From: Cadophora sp. MPI-SDFR-AT-0126
Taxonomy: Eukaryota > Ascomycota > Leotiomycetes > Helotiales > Ploettnerulaceae
Length of the DNA: 64,000 bases
NCBI GenBank assembly: GCA_020747065.1
Contig: JAGMVK010000021.1
Coordinates: 248,001-312,000 of the forward strand
Direction: 5' to 3'
Shown here: in pieces, positions 35,287 through 45,723 of the stretch
Position numbering within the stretch: the stretch's first letter is position 1
Layout: each line of letters opens with the position of its first letter
Made by a program: the position numbers and the translations under genes
The notes under the pieces: model-generated
The model's database searches: none
Told to the model about the DNA's origin: nothing
What the model saw: only the letters and a program-made list of their open reading frames with translations

Positions 35287-36747
35287 ATGGCAACTGCATA
35301 CCATGCAAGAACTCCAGAACCTCCTTCCTCCATCCGCACGCCAGGGACCCCGAGATTTGGAGCCTTCGACGACAACTACCAACCATATACTCCTCGAAAG
35401 TCTGCCCGGGTCCAGCAAAGATCTCGAGATGCACAGACTCCACCTCCTCCTAGTCGTCGTACCCATTCTTCGAACAATGCATCTACTCCGAAATTAAGTG
35501 CCATCCCTACCTCTCCTCAGACCGCGTCGAAAAAGCGAACACCAAGAAATTCACTCTCAACCGGCGGACGACGCGTCTCTGGTGCGCTCACTGTTGACTC
35601 TATGAGCTCAGCTGCTGCCTCGCTTGGTCTTCCTACTCCAACAACCGCAAGAACCACCTCAAGAAAGACAAACGCTGAATCTTCGACTGCTCTTCGCAAC
35701 ACCGGCATGCTCCCAACTCCCGCAAAGACACCCAACGAACGACCGACACAGGTCGCTCCAGCTGTTCGCTCCATTGCTCGCAACTTATTTCCTGTTCGCT
35801 CTGGCTCCGACGAAGAAATCATGCCTTCCTTGAAGAAGAAGGGTCGTAAGTACAAGGGTTTTACTTTGGATAGCTTCGAGGCTGAGGAAGATTCCACTCC
35901 AATTCAAATCTTCACCGATTCGCATGATCGAGTGCCCGAGGTCGATCTGAGCCCCGAAAATCCATTCTACGGCGATTCGAATCGGTCCATCCCTGAACCC
36001 ACAAAGCGTCCTAGCAAGCGCAGAAAGGTCACTGTTCCTGGCGAAGGTGAACAAACTGTTGAGGAGCTTGAGCAACGCGAGGATGGCTTGGTCTACGTAT
36101 TGTAAGTTTATTTGATTGTTACATGTTTTCATTGCTAATGTTCACCTTCCAGCCGTGGCAAGAAAGTCTTTCGCAAGTTTGGTGATGGTGACGAGGAACC
36201 AAGGGCCAGTCAATCCCTAGTGGAGGAGTCTGAATCGGAAGAAGAGATCGAAGGCGATCAAACACTCACCAGCAATCTTCGTCGTCCCTTGACTCGGTCC
36301 TCAATCAAACCTCGTCTTCTTTTCCCCACTGCTGAGCAGTCCAGAGCTAGAGAGGCTCCATCTCACAACACCGAGGACGAGGAAGCCGATACCGACATCG
36401 AAGAGCCAATGGATAGTATTTCTACTCCCTTTGATCAGGTCCATCCAGCCGCTTCTACGCCAAAGGCACCCAGATTCGGACCGGTCACCCCTCCAACAAC
36501 CGCCCGTGCTACTCGATCCAAGAAGATTGACGTGTGCAGTTCTCCTACAGGCCCAACTAGTGACGACGAGTCCGTATCTACATCTCCAATGGTCCGAAAC
36601 CACCGAACAGCCAGCGCCAAAGTCAGCCCATTCGACCAATGGCAACGTGTCAAGCCAGTCAAGCCATCGCCCACCAGAGGAGGAAAGAAGAGAGAGGGAG
36701 ATAGCTTGACTAGAGGTAGCATTAAGAAGCCTCGGGGACACATGTAA
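35287..36747 (+). CDS. Unidentified disordered SP/TP-rich protein, Cdk-substrate-like
   Basis: Exons 35287-36101 and 36153-36747 give 469 residues. I do not recognise the family. The protein has about twenty Ser-Pro or Thr-Pro sites spread over its length (for example RTPGTPRF, LPTPAKTP, LSPENPF, STPFDQ, VSPFDQW). It also has an RNLF at about residues 161-164, which fits the cyclin-docking RxLF form. A more conserved-looking middle reads KKGRKYKGFTLDSFEAEEDS and TPIQIFTDSHDRVPEVDLSP, and the intron splits DGLVYVF-RGKKVFRKFGDG. Basic clusters (RPSKRRKV) suggest nuclear location. Shared ACGCGT-containing promoter with DUO1 and the phosphosite density suggest a cell-cycle role, perhaps a Cdk substrate or Sic1/Rum1-like inhibitor. 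This is inference, not an assignment. Confidence 0.65.
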
Positions 36748-37519
36748 AGGTGTTGAGATGCGTTTGGTGGTGATATTCGATCTTGTCTTAGTAGTACATT
36801 CGGAAGCGTTTTTCATCCTTTTGAGGATTAGGGGGCGTTCTTTGAGTATTATCATATGTCCTCCTTGGACTTCACGACATTGGAGGGATAACGAAATGGT
36901 GGTATTGAGGGGAGGAGTGCGCTATTCATAAGTAAGGTCTTTTGCCACATTGGACTTGTTACTTAACTACAGGCTCTTACTTGAGAGTTGGCACATTGAG
37001 AGAGTATCATAATATGCATCTTAGAAACTGGCCTTTTGAGCAAGCGTCAGGTCACCCATGTCTTTTATGTAAAATGGCTTTGAATGATACACGAAATGTG
37101 CTGCTGCCTTCTGCTGAATACCTGAATATCCCAGACATGTCGTGGCTGATTGATCAATGATGCTTGCAATCAACAGAGTTACAACACCCTTGCACTCTGT
37201 GTTGTGTGGAAGTTATTTTATTCTACCCAACTATTATCGAATGAGTGACTGCGAACTACCTAGGTTCGCCAAATTGTCACCGCGCTCTAAGGAAGTATGT
37301 TAGATTTTGAAATGCCCATGTCAAATTCCGCCATCGGACGCCACCCCACCAACCCCGCCAAAGAAAACATACCGAGAGCGAGGCTGTCGTTCGACGACTT
37401 TCAGACTTTCAACCTTGATACCCCTCCTCCCATTTTACTTCTACAAAGCACAGCCAACACCACCAATCCCTCGTTCCTTTACCTCCAGTCAAGCTCTTGA
37501 AGATACCACTTTTCTCAGC
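36748..37519. other. Intergenic upstream of the SurE-TTL gene
   Basis: About 0.77 kb with the 3' end of the preceding gene and the promoter and leader of the next. No supported gene. Confidence 0.5.
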
Positions 37520-40052
37520 ATGCATATTCTCGTAAGTTTCCATTCCTTCCACTACAAACCCAATAGGAAACAAGAACTGAGGATCTTCCAGGTAGTAAAT
37601 GACGATGGACCTCCCTCCAACCAATCCTCCCCCTACGTCCACTCCCTTGTCAAATCCCTCCAGGAAGCTGGACATATCGTCTCCGTCGTGCTGCCACACA
37701 CGCAACGCTCCTGGATAGGCAAGGCACACATCATCGGACAGACCGTCAAACCAACATATTTCCGCCCCGGGACCCTGCACCGGGATGACGGCACAACACA
37801 TTCACGGCCCTTACCAGCAGGTGCGAAAGAAGAAGAGGAATGGGTGCTCGTTGACGGGACGCCAGCTTCTTGCGTACAGATCGGTCTGTACCATTTCTTC
37901 CAAGATCGAGGCCCAATAGACCTCGTTGTCAGCGGACCGAATTATGGCAGGAATAGCACGGCGGTATTCAGTCTGTCCAGTGGGACGCTGGGTGGTGCGT
38001 TGGAAGCTGCAGTGTGCAAGAGGAGGGCGATCGCGTTGTCATATGCGTTCTTTTCGCGGAATCACGACCCAGAGATCATTGCTGGGGCGTCGAAGTTATC
38101 GGTCAAGCTGATCGACTACCTATATAAGAATTGGGGCGAGGGCGTTGATCTGTATAGTGTCAATGTTCCTCTGGTGGAGAATGTAGAGGGCAATAAGATC
38201 ATGTGGACGGATATGCTGCAGAATTACTGGGCGGAGGGCAGTTGTTTTCAGGAGGTGGTTGACGAGGAGGGAGATGCGGATGAAGAAGAGCAGAAGATTA
38301 GAGAGCGTGAGGGACATGGGCTTGGACAGGGGACTGTGAATGGGGAGAAGGTTACGAGGCATAAGCATAAGCATTTCAAGTGGGCGCCTCGCTTCACTGA
38401 TGTTTACAAAAGCGTCGAAGATGCGCCTCCCGGAAACGATGGATGGGCTGTAAAGGAAGGATACACGAGGTATGTTGTTCCCAGCTCTGAGCCATGACTG
38501 GAGATAGGTTACTGATGATATGCACAGTGTTACACCACTAAAGGCCAATTTCATGCATGCTTCGGCGCAAACGCAAGGGGAATTGAAGTTGTGAGTGTGG
38601 TGATGCATAGCGTTGGAACATTTAGACGATGTTTAGACCAATACAAGAACATTCTCCACAGAACATTTCACTTGCCTATGGAAAATTACACTTCTGACGA
38701 GGAATCCCAGGCCAACTACACTTCCCAATGCACAAGCACTATCAATAAGCGAGTCACAACTATCTGCATCTAAGAAGCATTTCTACGCACTTATCAACTA
38801 CGAAGACGCATATGTCCAGCCACTTATTCTGGAAGCCATTAAAAATCGACTAGACCCCAGTTCTTACACCCTCATATCAGCCATCTCCGAGCTTCCCACC
38901 CCCTCTACACCTTTCCTCCAAATCAGTTCCTATGAAACCCTCCCTTTCGAACACACCCTCTCACACCCCACCAGCACCCTCACCAACGCCTACATAATCC
39001 GCAAAGCACTAATTCGGAAACACTATCTGAGCACCACAGCCTACAACTGGACGACCAAAAACCCATCATCAATCCTAGCTACGAACATTAAGCCTGCTTG
39101 TGAGTTTGAGGTCGACTATGCGGAGTTTTTGGATGATGCTTTGGTGGAGGCGTGGGAGTTACAGGAGAGTTGGAAGAAGGGGGAGGGATTGGGTAGGGAG
39201 GACAGGGAGTGGTGGATTTTGAAGCCGGGGATGAGTGATAGAGGACAAGGGATCAGGCTGTTTAGTAGTGAGGAGGAATTACAAGCAATTTTCGACGAGT
39301 GGGAGGCTGAGAGACCGGATTCTGACGATGAGGATGGCGATGAGAACGAAAGCGCTGCAGGCCAGGACAACAAACAAAAGGAAGGAATTGAAGGCGACTT
39401 CATAGTGACATCTCACCTCCGACACTTCATCGCCCAACCCTACATCCACCCACCTCTCCTCCTCCCAGGCAACCCCCGCAAATTCCACATCAGGACCTAC
39501 GTCCTCGCAATCGGCTCCCTGAAAGTCTACGTCTACAAGCCAATGCTCACACTCTTTGCCGCAGCACAATACGTTCCTCCCTGGTCCAACACATCGGACG
39601 ACACAACCACCACAGATCTCTCTCCACACCTCACAAACACCTGTCTCCAGAATGGCGCCCATTCCGGCTCAGTCCTCTCTTTCTTCTCCCTCCCAGACTC
39701 CCAGCTCCCCTCCCACAAGAAAGAAGATATCTTCGCCCAGATCTGCGCCACTACAGGCGAAATCTTCGAGGCGGCAGCGAGAGGCATGAGCGTGCATTTT
39801 CAGACGCTGCCGAACGCGTTTGAGGTGTTTGGGTTGGATTTTCTGGTTGATGAGAGGGGAACGGCGTGGTTGTTGGAGTGTAATGCCTTTCCGGATTTTA
39901 AGCAGACGGGGGAGGAGTTGAGGGGGTTGGTTGGGGGCCTTTGGAGGGGTGTGGTGGATATTGCGGTCGGTGAGTTCTTTGGAATTGATGGGAGGGGAGA
40001 GAAGAGCGAGGATATGGTTCTTGTTAGAGATATTGATTTGGGGAGGAGGTAG
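37520..40052 (+). CDS. PBY1: Pby1-type fusion: SurE nucleotidase domain plus tubulin-tyrosine-ligase-like domain
   Basis: Exons 37520-37531 (12 nt), 37592-38469, 38528-38590 and 38711-40052 give 764 residues. The 12-nt first exon encodes MHIL and joins VVNDDGPP, which rebuilds the SurE metal-binding start (MHILVVNDDG). Further SurE motifs are VVSGPNYGRNSTA and SSGTLGGALEAAV. The C-terminal half (from about residue 340) is a TTL-type ATP-grasp domain, with WWILKPGMSDRGQGIRLFS, FIAQPYIHPPLLLPG, KFHIRTYVLAIGSLKVYVY and WLLECNAFPDFKQTG. Yeast Pby1 has the same architecture and is a P-body and decapping-factor-associated protein. The third intron's acceptor (gaatcccag at 38702-38710) is chosen because it keeps frame, while the later ctaag would not. 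Confidence 0.9.
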
Positions 40053-41663
40053 AATGAAGTGGGAAGGGTTAGGCTAGAGGGATATGGATAGACAGAGCAT
40101 CTAGAAAGTAGTTTGCTTTATCGCCGAAAGCTTTTCACTGCTGAGAGGCGAAACCATATCCTGGCATCAGAACTTTCTTCCTTCGTCTCTCGGTGGAGAA
40201 GCTCAAAATTCAGCTAGAGATTGATTTAAAGACTGTGGAAGACTAGATGCTTTCAAACTGGATATTTGACCAAGACTACTCGGTGCTTATTCCATCTAAG
40301 AAGTAGAGGGCAAAGCAAGACACAACATCTGCGGAATAGACTATACTTCATGCTCTTCACCAGAGGTCCAGAGTGGAGATTTAGTCAAGTCACTTAACAC
40401 TCCTCGTTTGGGAATTTACAAGCAGGGTCTGCTAGTTAGAGTTGCGACTAAAACTATGAATGAGTATCGATGGACTATGTTCTTCTGTATATGGACGTCC
40501 AGAGTATGAGTACGCAAGTAACCGAGCAATGTTTCGTCGGGCCCTCTCTTTCTCCAATAGACAGCAATGGTTGAACACATTCCACTCCTAGACCTGAAAC
40601 CTACGTCTTGTCAATCACCGAGCTACCCAACAGACTTGCATGGAATAGAAGAGCGGATTGTAAGCCTAGGATCATCTATATTCATTAAGTGTCTATGTTC
40701 TATGTACATGTGTCTAGGAATGTTTTGGGGCTGCAATTGGCGATTGGGCAGAATCTTTACTTCTGCATCCTGTAGATTAAGAGATATGTGACTAAAAGTA
40801 TTGCCAGAGGAGTGCGATGCTATCATGTGACGTCTAAGTGATGCAATTCATCTGATCACAAGATGAGTTGAGGGAGGTTGAGGATTACGAGTAGCTACCC
40901 TTGCTGGACTGTTGAACTTGTAGAAACTGTTCAGCAAAGACAGCCAACCGAGAATTGCATCGTCTGTACGGAAGATATATGCTCCGCCTTGTGTAAGAGG
41001 TACTTCTGAGCTTGGAGGAAGTAAGTCTTGTGTTTTGGGTTGTAAAATATCAAGTGCTGCTGAATAGTGATCATGACAACGAGATTGGAACTGTAACATC
41101 AAATAACACAGACAAGTATTCTTGAAGGCGCTAGCCAGTAATGGGGACATTCGAAAGGATGATATCGGTTCAAGTGGGGACAAGCGACCATAGGCGAGAC
41201 ATATGTGGAGAGGTAAACATTAAGGTCTTCGAACTAACGGGCGGCGGGAACAGTCACAAGTTACGCACCAAGCAAGTCAAAACATATATCTGCAAGGAAG
41301 TCTGGCTTGTATGTGATCGAGTACCAAAGAAATAATTCATAAGGCAGAAAACAAGTCAAGAGTAGCCAGTCGAAAAGACAGTCAGAAAACATGGAACCCT
41401 GTTGCATTCCCATTCCCATTTCCCATGCCCCCCCAGATAGCATGTACCAGTCGCGTGCATACCATTAAACCCTTCCATACAACCCTCCATTTCCAGACAA
41501 CGAACTCCTCAAACGCCAAAGTTCTGCTTCAGCTAGCATGACATGAGACAAAGGGGTATAGATGCGTGTGTCATTCCAGTGCAGAGGCGTATACTGGATG
41601 TGACTGCTGGTGTCTTTGTCGAATCCGTGCTTGTGTTGCAGAGTCATCTTCGTGTGGAGTCAT
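40053..41663. other. Long intergenic region
   Basis: About 1.6 kb between the convergent PBY1 and lysine-rich genes. A 111-codon minus-strand frame at 40848-41183 has no recognisable product and its codons look random. I see no repeats or RNA genes here. Confidence 0.45.
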
Positions 41664-42393
41664 TTACTTCTTCTTGGTGGCCACGACCTTGGTCTTTGGC
41701 TTAGAAACATCAGTACCCTTGATCTTTTTGGTACCAGCAGCCTACAGATATCATGCATTAGCAACATGACTCAGAACATGAACGGTACTTATACAAACGC
41801 AACACGTTGATCTCTGACGAGTGGACAAGGATAGAAGGGTGGTAAGGAAAACAAGATGCATAGGAAGCTTTCCTCATCACTTGAGAGGGTTGAATGTCGT
41901 TGAGTATGGATTACGGGTGTAGCTTTGGGACAGGGGGTTTTCGAGACGCGTCTGATGAGCATCAGAACAAGTGATTGCAGCAACACACCTTCTTTGCTGG
42001 GTTGTTTGTGATTGCACCTTCAACCTTCTTGACAGCACCCTTAGCCTATAGAGTATATTAGCAACGTGTTGAGGATATGAGGGAAAGAGCCTCACCTTGG
42101 TGGCAACAGAGGTCTTCTTTGCTGGTGCAGCCTTCTTCACGCCCACTGGCTTGGAGGCCTTGGTAGCGGTAGCCTTCTTTGGCCCTCTCTTTGCGCCTGT
42201 GTTGGCTGTAGCACGCTTTGTGGTGGTGGTCTCTGCGACGGTTGGGAAGATTCTCGGCTTGGAGTTTCCTACATATGCGGTTCAGCGACGCTCGAAGTGG
42301 TTACGCGCTGGGCTATATCAAGCTTCTGGCAGCAACAGCAGAGGGTTTCGGTGGGAACTAACCGGTCGCTTGACGAGTTCCTTCGCGCGCCAT
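41664..42393 (-). CDS. Small lysine/alanine-rich protein, histone-H1-like in composition
   Basis: Four coding exons, 42393-42363, 42268-42096, 42045-41989 and 41741-41664, give 112 residues. A 5' leader intron is also likely, from a gtaagt donor near 42512 to a tgcag acceptor near 42400. The protein starts MAREGTRQATGNSKPRIF and continues with Lys/Ala/Thr-rich sequence (KRGPKKATATKASKPVG, KKAAPAKKTSVATK). The third exon reads AKGAVKKVEGAITNNPAKK, then AAGTKKIKGTDVSKP, and the tail ends KTKVVATKKK. Composition suggests a DNA-binding chromatin protein. The KGAVKK-EGAITNNPAKKAAG spacing loosely recalls CsbD-type stress proteins, but I would not assign it. All phases close exactly, and the lysine codons are almost all AAG, as in well-expressed fungal genes. 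Confidence 0.75.
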
Positions 42394-44118
42394 TGTTTCC
42401 TGCAAAGATATCAGCATGAATGTTTGTGGTTGAGGTTTGCGCCGAATTGGCGCATCTCGAGGACGCGTCTCGAGATGGCGACAATGCGACCAGGAACTTG
42501 GAATGTACTTACGGTGTGGGGTAGGACTGAGCTTTAAAGGTTTAAAATTGATACAAGTGTTGTCGCGTCAGGCAAGATGAGCTTGGAATGGAGTTCAGAA
42601 GTTGGTTCAAGTTTTGTTGGTGGTGGACTGTGGTTGAGAAGGAAGGAAGAGGGCGGAGGTGTGTTGTTGTGCAGCGATCTTGGGAATCACACTAGCCGGG
42701 GCTGGGCTTTTGGAGCGGATAAAACGAACAACAATCCTCACTTTCGAAAATGATCCAGGATTGGAATTAATTTTGAGCTGTGCAGATACAGAAACATCAA
42801 TTTGATCCTTTATCTACGAACTTCTTGCGAGATTCCAGCTTGCTGTTCTCTCTCTATGTTTCTATTTATATCACGTGTGAAGGCCTACTTTCCGGCCCCC
42901 CCTTCAAGCGAGTTTCACGACTGTTGTGATTGCGAATGCCCTGTTACGTTTCGATAAATTGCTAGTAAGTTGAATATCTTCATCGGCAATTCCGTATGAG
43001 TACTCCTAGCAACTTTTCAGGCATGGGAGAAAGTAACAACAAAATGATCTTTCTTTGTACCTTTGTACAGTATTGTACTTGACAACAAGGTTGATTACCG
43101 GAAAGCTCCACATAAGCTATATGTGGAGAGGAGGTAGGCCTCTGAGAATCAAGGATCAAAACCTAGAAGCTAAGTAGTCATTGAAGAGTATAAAGTACCA
43201 TGTGATGCATGTAATCTTATGTGACCTTCACCGGGTCTTCTGATGAGGATGGACAACATACACAGGCATCTTTCTGTGGACAGAGACAGCTCATGGCCTA
43301 CCAGCCTAAACATCCAGCTACGCATGTTAATAAAGAGCTCCTGCGATGCTGTATCCACGGCTTTTACTGCTTGTTTTGACATTGGAAGTTGACTTGAAAG
43401 GAAGCTGTGGCGAAGCTCGAATGAAGAATTGTTGAAGTCTTACCTTGATTTCTTACAAGCGCTTCCCATAATTCCAACTTTATAGTGAGAAAAAGTAATG
43501 GTAAACAGCAAAGATGCCAAAACTGGAAGTGTGAGAGCAGAAGTGATACGCCCGCCATTAAGAAAGCAACAGGTGCTTTTGATGAAATGCACTCTTAGTG
43601 TGAGACTTGCCATAGCTACAATGACAAAGGGTAACATAGACGAGGAAACCGCTTGATACTCCGCCCTGATGATGCCGAAGGACAGTGCATAAGCGTGAAG
43701 CCATGCTCTCTGGGGTGAAGTGTGAAGATAAACATGTTTAAGAATATACATAAAACCTTGATGACTTGGAGGAAGGTCAATATCAGTAAGCGAGTCGCCC
43801 TGTTTATCGCACAAGGCCGATAATTCTGCCGCTGATCTCAGCTCCAAATGGTGAGCATTCTTCACGGTATCAATAGGTTGCCCATGCAATGGACGAATTG
43901 CAGTAGCGAGGAAGTGAAGAACATGCAGTCTAGGGCAAATCTCACGTTGATTGAGAAGTACTCAAGCTTGGAAAGTCTGAATGATCTTTTCTAACGAGCC
44001 TCTAATCCAGTCTTGTAATTGTCTTAGATCTCCAAAACTCTAACCATATCCATGAAGCGTACAGGGGATCATCTGCGCAATACAATAAATGCTGCAAAAG
44101 AAAGGTCCATACGTGCTT
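42394..44118. other. Long intergenic region with an unexplained open frame
   Basis: About 1.7 kb. The first 200 bases are the leader intron and promoter of the lysine-rich gene. On the minus strand, a frame is open from about 43930 down to 43440 without a stop, but it has no ATG near its beginning. It ends at a plausible donor (AAATCAAG|gtaaga). It would encode two hydrophobic segments (MLPFVIVAMASLTL, ALTLPVLASLLFTITF). I cannot tell a real exon from chance. Confidence 0.4.
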
Positions 44119-45292
44119 TTACTCGGCCTTAATCTTCTTGAAGAAGTCCATAACTCCGGTGAAAACCACAAGCAGGATACCTCCACCTGGACCTAATCTG
44201 AGGACCTTTGGCAAGAAACCTTTGTACAGAGCTCCGAATCCCTCCTCCTTGAAAACAGTGCCAACTGCTGGCCACGCCCAGTTATACTTAGGGATTGAGC
44301 CTGCGACCTTTGGACTGTTTTGGATACGAGACTTGACCACATCCATGGGGGTATTGACAATTGTACCGACAGTTCCTCCAGTTGCACCAGAGATCAGATC
44401 AAAGCCCATTTGCGTAGTCTTGTTCTCGGTCTTTGGTAGGAGCTCGCGGACCTGGAAGATACACCCGAAGTAACCGGCGTTCCACAGAATGTGTCTCCAC
44501 ATGGTACTCTCGAGTCCATTGTACAACGCCAATGGTCCCTCAGTCTTCACAGTCTTGATTACAACATCCATCATTCCCTTGTATTGTGAGGTTCGATCCT
44601 GGAGCCGAATCTTAACAAGCTCGAATGGGACGACGACCAGCGCCTCAGTTGCTCCAGCAGTTGCACCAGTCAGTACCGAGAGAGACTGGTTCATCTTGGC
44701 CACCCCAAAAGAATCGCGGTAGAACTTGCCCCAGGCATCGTTTGCAGCGAATTTGGTTGCACGCTTGGGAGCTTCCATCAGAATAGGGGCCTCGATACCA
44801 CGGTACAGCCGAGAAACACTAGCTTTATGTTAGTCCTTGCTTCCTCCTTGCAACAGAGTAACATGCCCTTCATTTCTGACGATCTTCCTGAAACAATCCA
44901 TCATTCCGCTGTATGCATCTTCTCCTGTTGCTGTCCCAGATTGCAATTGTCTGCCGATTGGTCAATCCCTTTGGCTCGTAGAGTTTTCGATGGTGAGCCG
45001 CTTACATTCTGGTCTTGACAACGTCCAAAGGGTACCTGCAGGATTAAGTCAACTCTGCTTCAACTGTGCGCATGCACAAGGATGGGGGAATTTACATCAC
45101 CAAGATCTGTGTACAGGTTCGTGATTTAGCTTTTGCTACCTTGAATACACTTCGAACTGCAAGGACATACTTCAGAGACACCAGCGACCGCGCCTACACA
45201 TGCTGTGAGCCTCAATTGATAACCACCTAGCCTCGGGGAGTTATACCTGCGGCGAACTGGTAGATGAAGGGCAAAGGTTTATCTTGAGACAT
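44119..45292 (-). CDS. ODC1: Mitochondrial 2-oxodicarboxylate carrier (Odc1/2-like)
   Basis: Inner-membrane carrier that exchanges 2-oxoadipate or 2-oxoglutarate across mitochondria, linked to lysine metabolism. Six coding exons: 45292-45247, 45193-45171 (23 nt), 45106-45096 (11 nt), 45035-45006 (30 nt), 44950-44867 and 44818-44119. They give 297 residues with three mitochondrial-carrier repeats. The signatures are PLDVVKTRIQ, PFELVKIRLQ and PMDVVKSRIQ. The substrate-contact region RGIEAPILMEAPKRATKFAA is typical of the Odc subfamily. The last intron (44866-44819) has a GC donor (GAAGG|gcatgt) because no GT donor keeps the frame. The tiny exons are fixed by family sequence around GAVAGVSE-ILVM-YPLDVVKTR. 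Confidence 0.93.
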
Positions 45293-45723
45293 TGCAGCGG
45301 TGGCTCTACAGCAGATCAGTGAATAATACAAGGAAGAATACGTATAGACGATTGAATAATAAGGACGTGGACGTGGATTCTTACCAAGAGTAGGAACGGA
45401 TTGTTCTGGAGGTTTAGTGGGGGGGGGGGAGCTTCGGAAAAGATGTCAACCTCGAAGCTGGGTCTTCAGATAGCCAGGGGAGGGCCCCACATTGAGCCTA
45501 ACCCAGCTCTGGCCTGGCCTGGCATGGGCCGCGCCGCGCAGATTTGCTGGCTACACGTGATGATGGGACCCTCCAAAATGCCAAGACAACGCGGTCGCGT
45601 TAATTGCAGCTGCCGTTGCTCGCGTACTGTTTACTAAAAGATCACTTCTCTATTTGATTTGAACTCTTTTGGAGCTTCATTGAGTTTTTGGACCCCACAA
45701 CCACAGAGGCAGTGGATCAAAGG
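45293..45723. other. Bidirectional promoter ODC / DNA2
   Basis: 431 bp between divergent start codons. A G run (gtggggggggggag) lies at about 45418-45431, and an ACGCG inverted repeat at 45588-45601. No coding sequence. Confidence 0.5.
45588..45601. promoter_or_regulatory. ACGCG inverted repeat upstream of DNA2
   Basis: AACGCG-GT-CGCGTT is an inverted repeat with two ACGCG cores, 123 bp upstream of the DNA2 ATG. ACGCG is the core of the MBF/MluI-box element of G1/S genes. The arrangement differs from the plain ACGCGT boxes near MCM10. Confidence 0.4.

Noticed and set aside
40848..41183. 111-codon minus-strand frame in a gap
   Set aside because: No recognisable domain, no splice support and random-looking composition.
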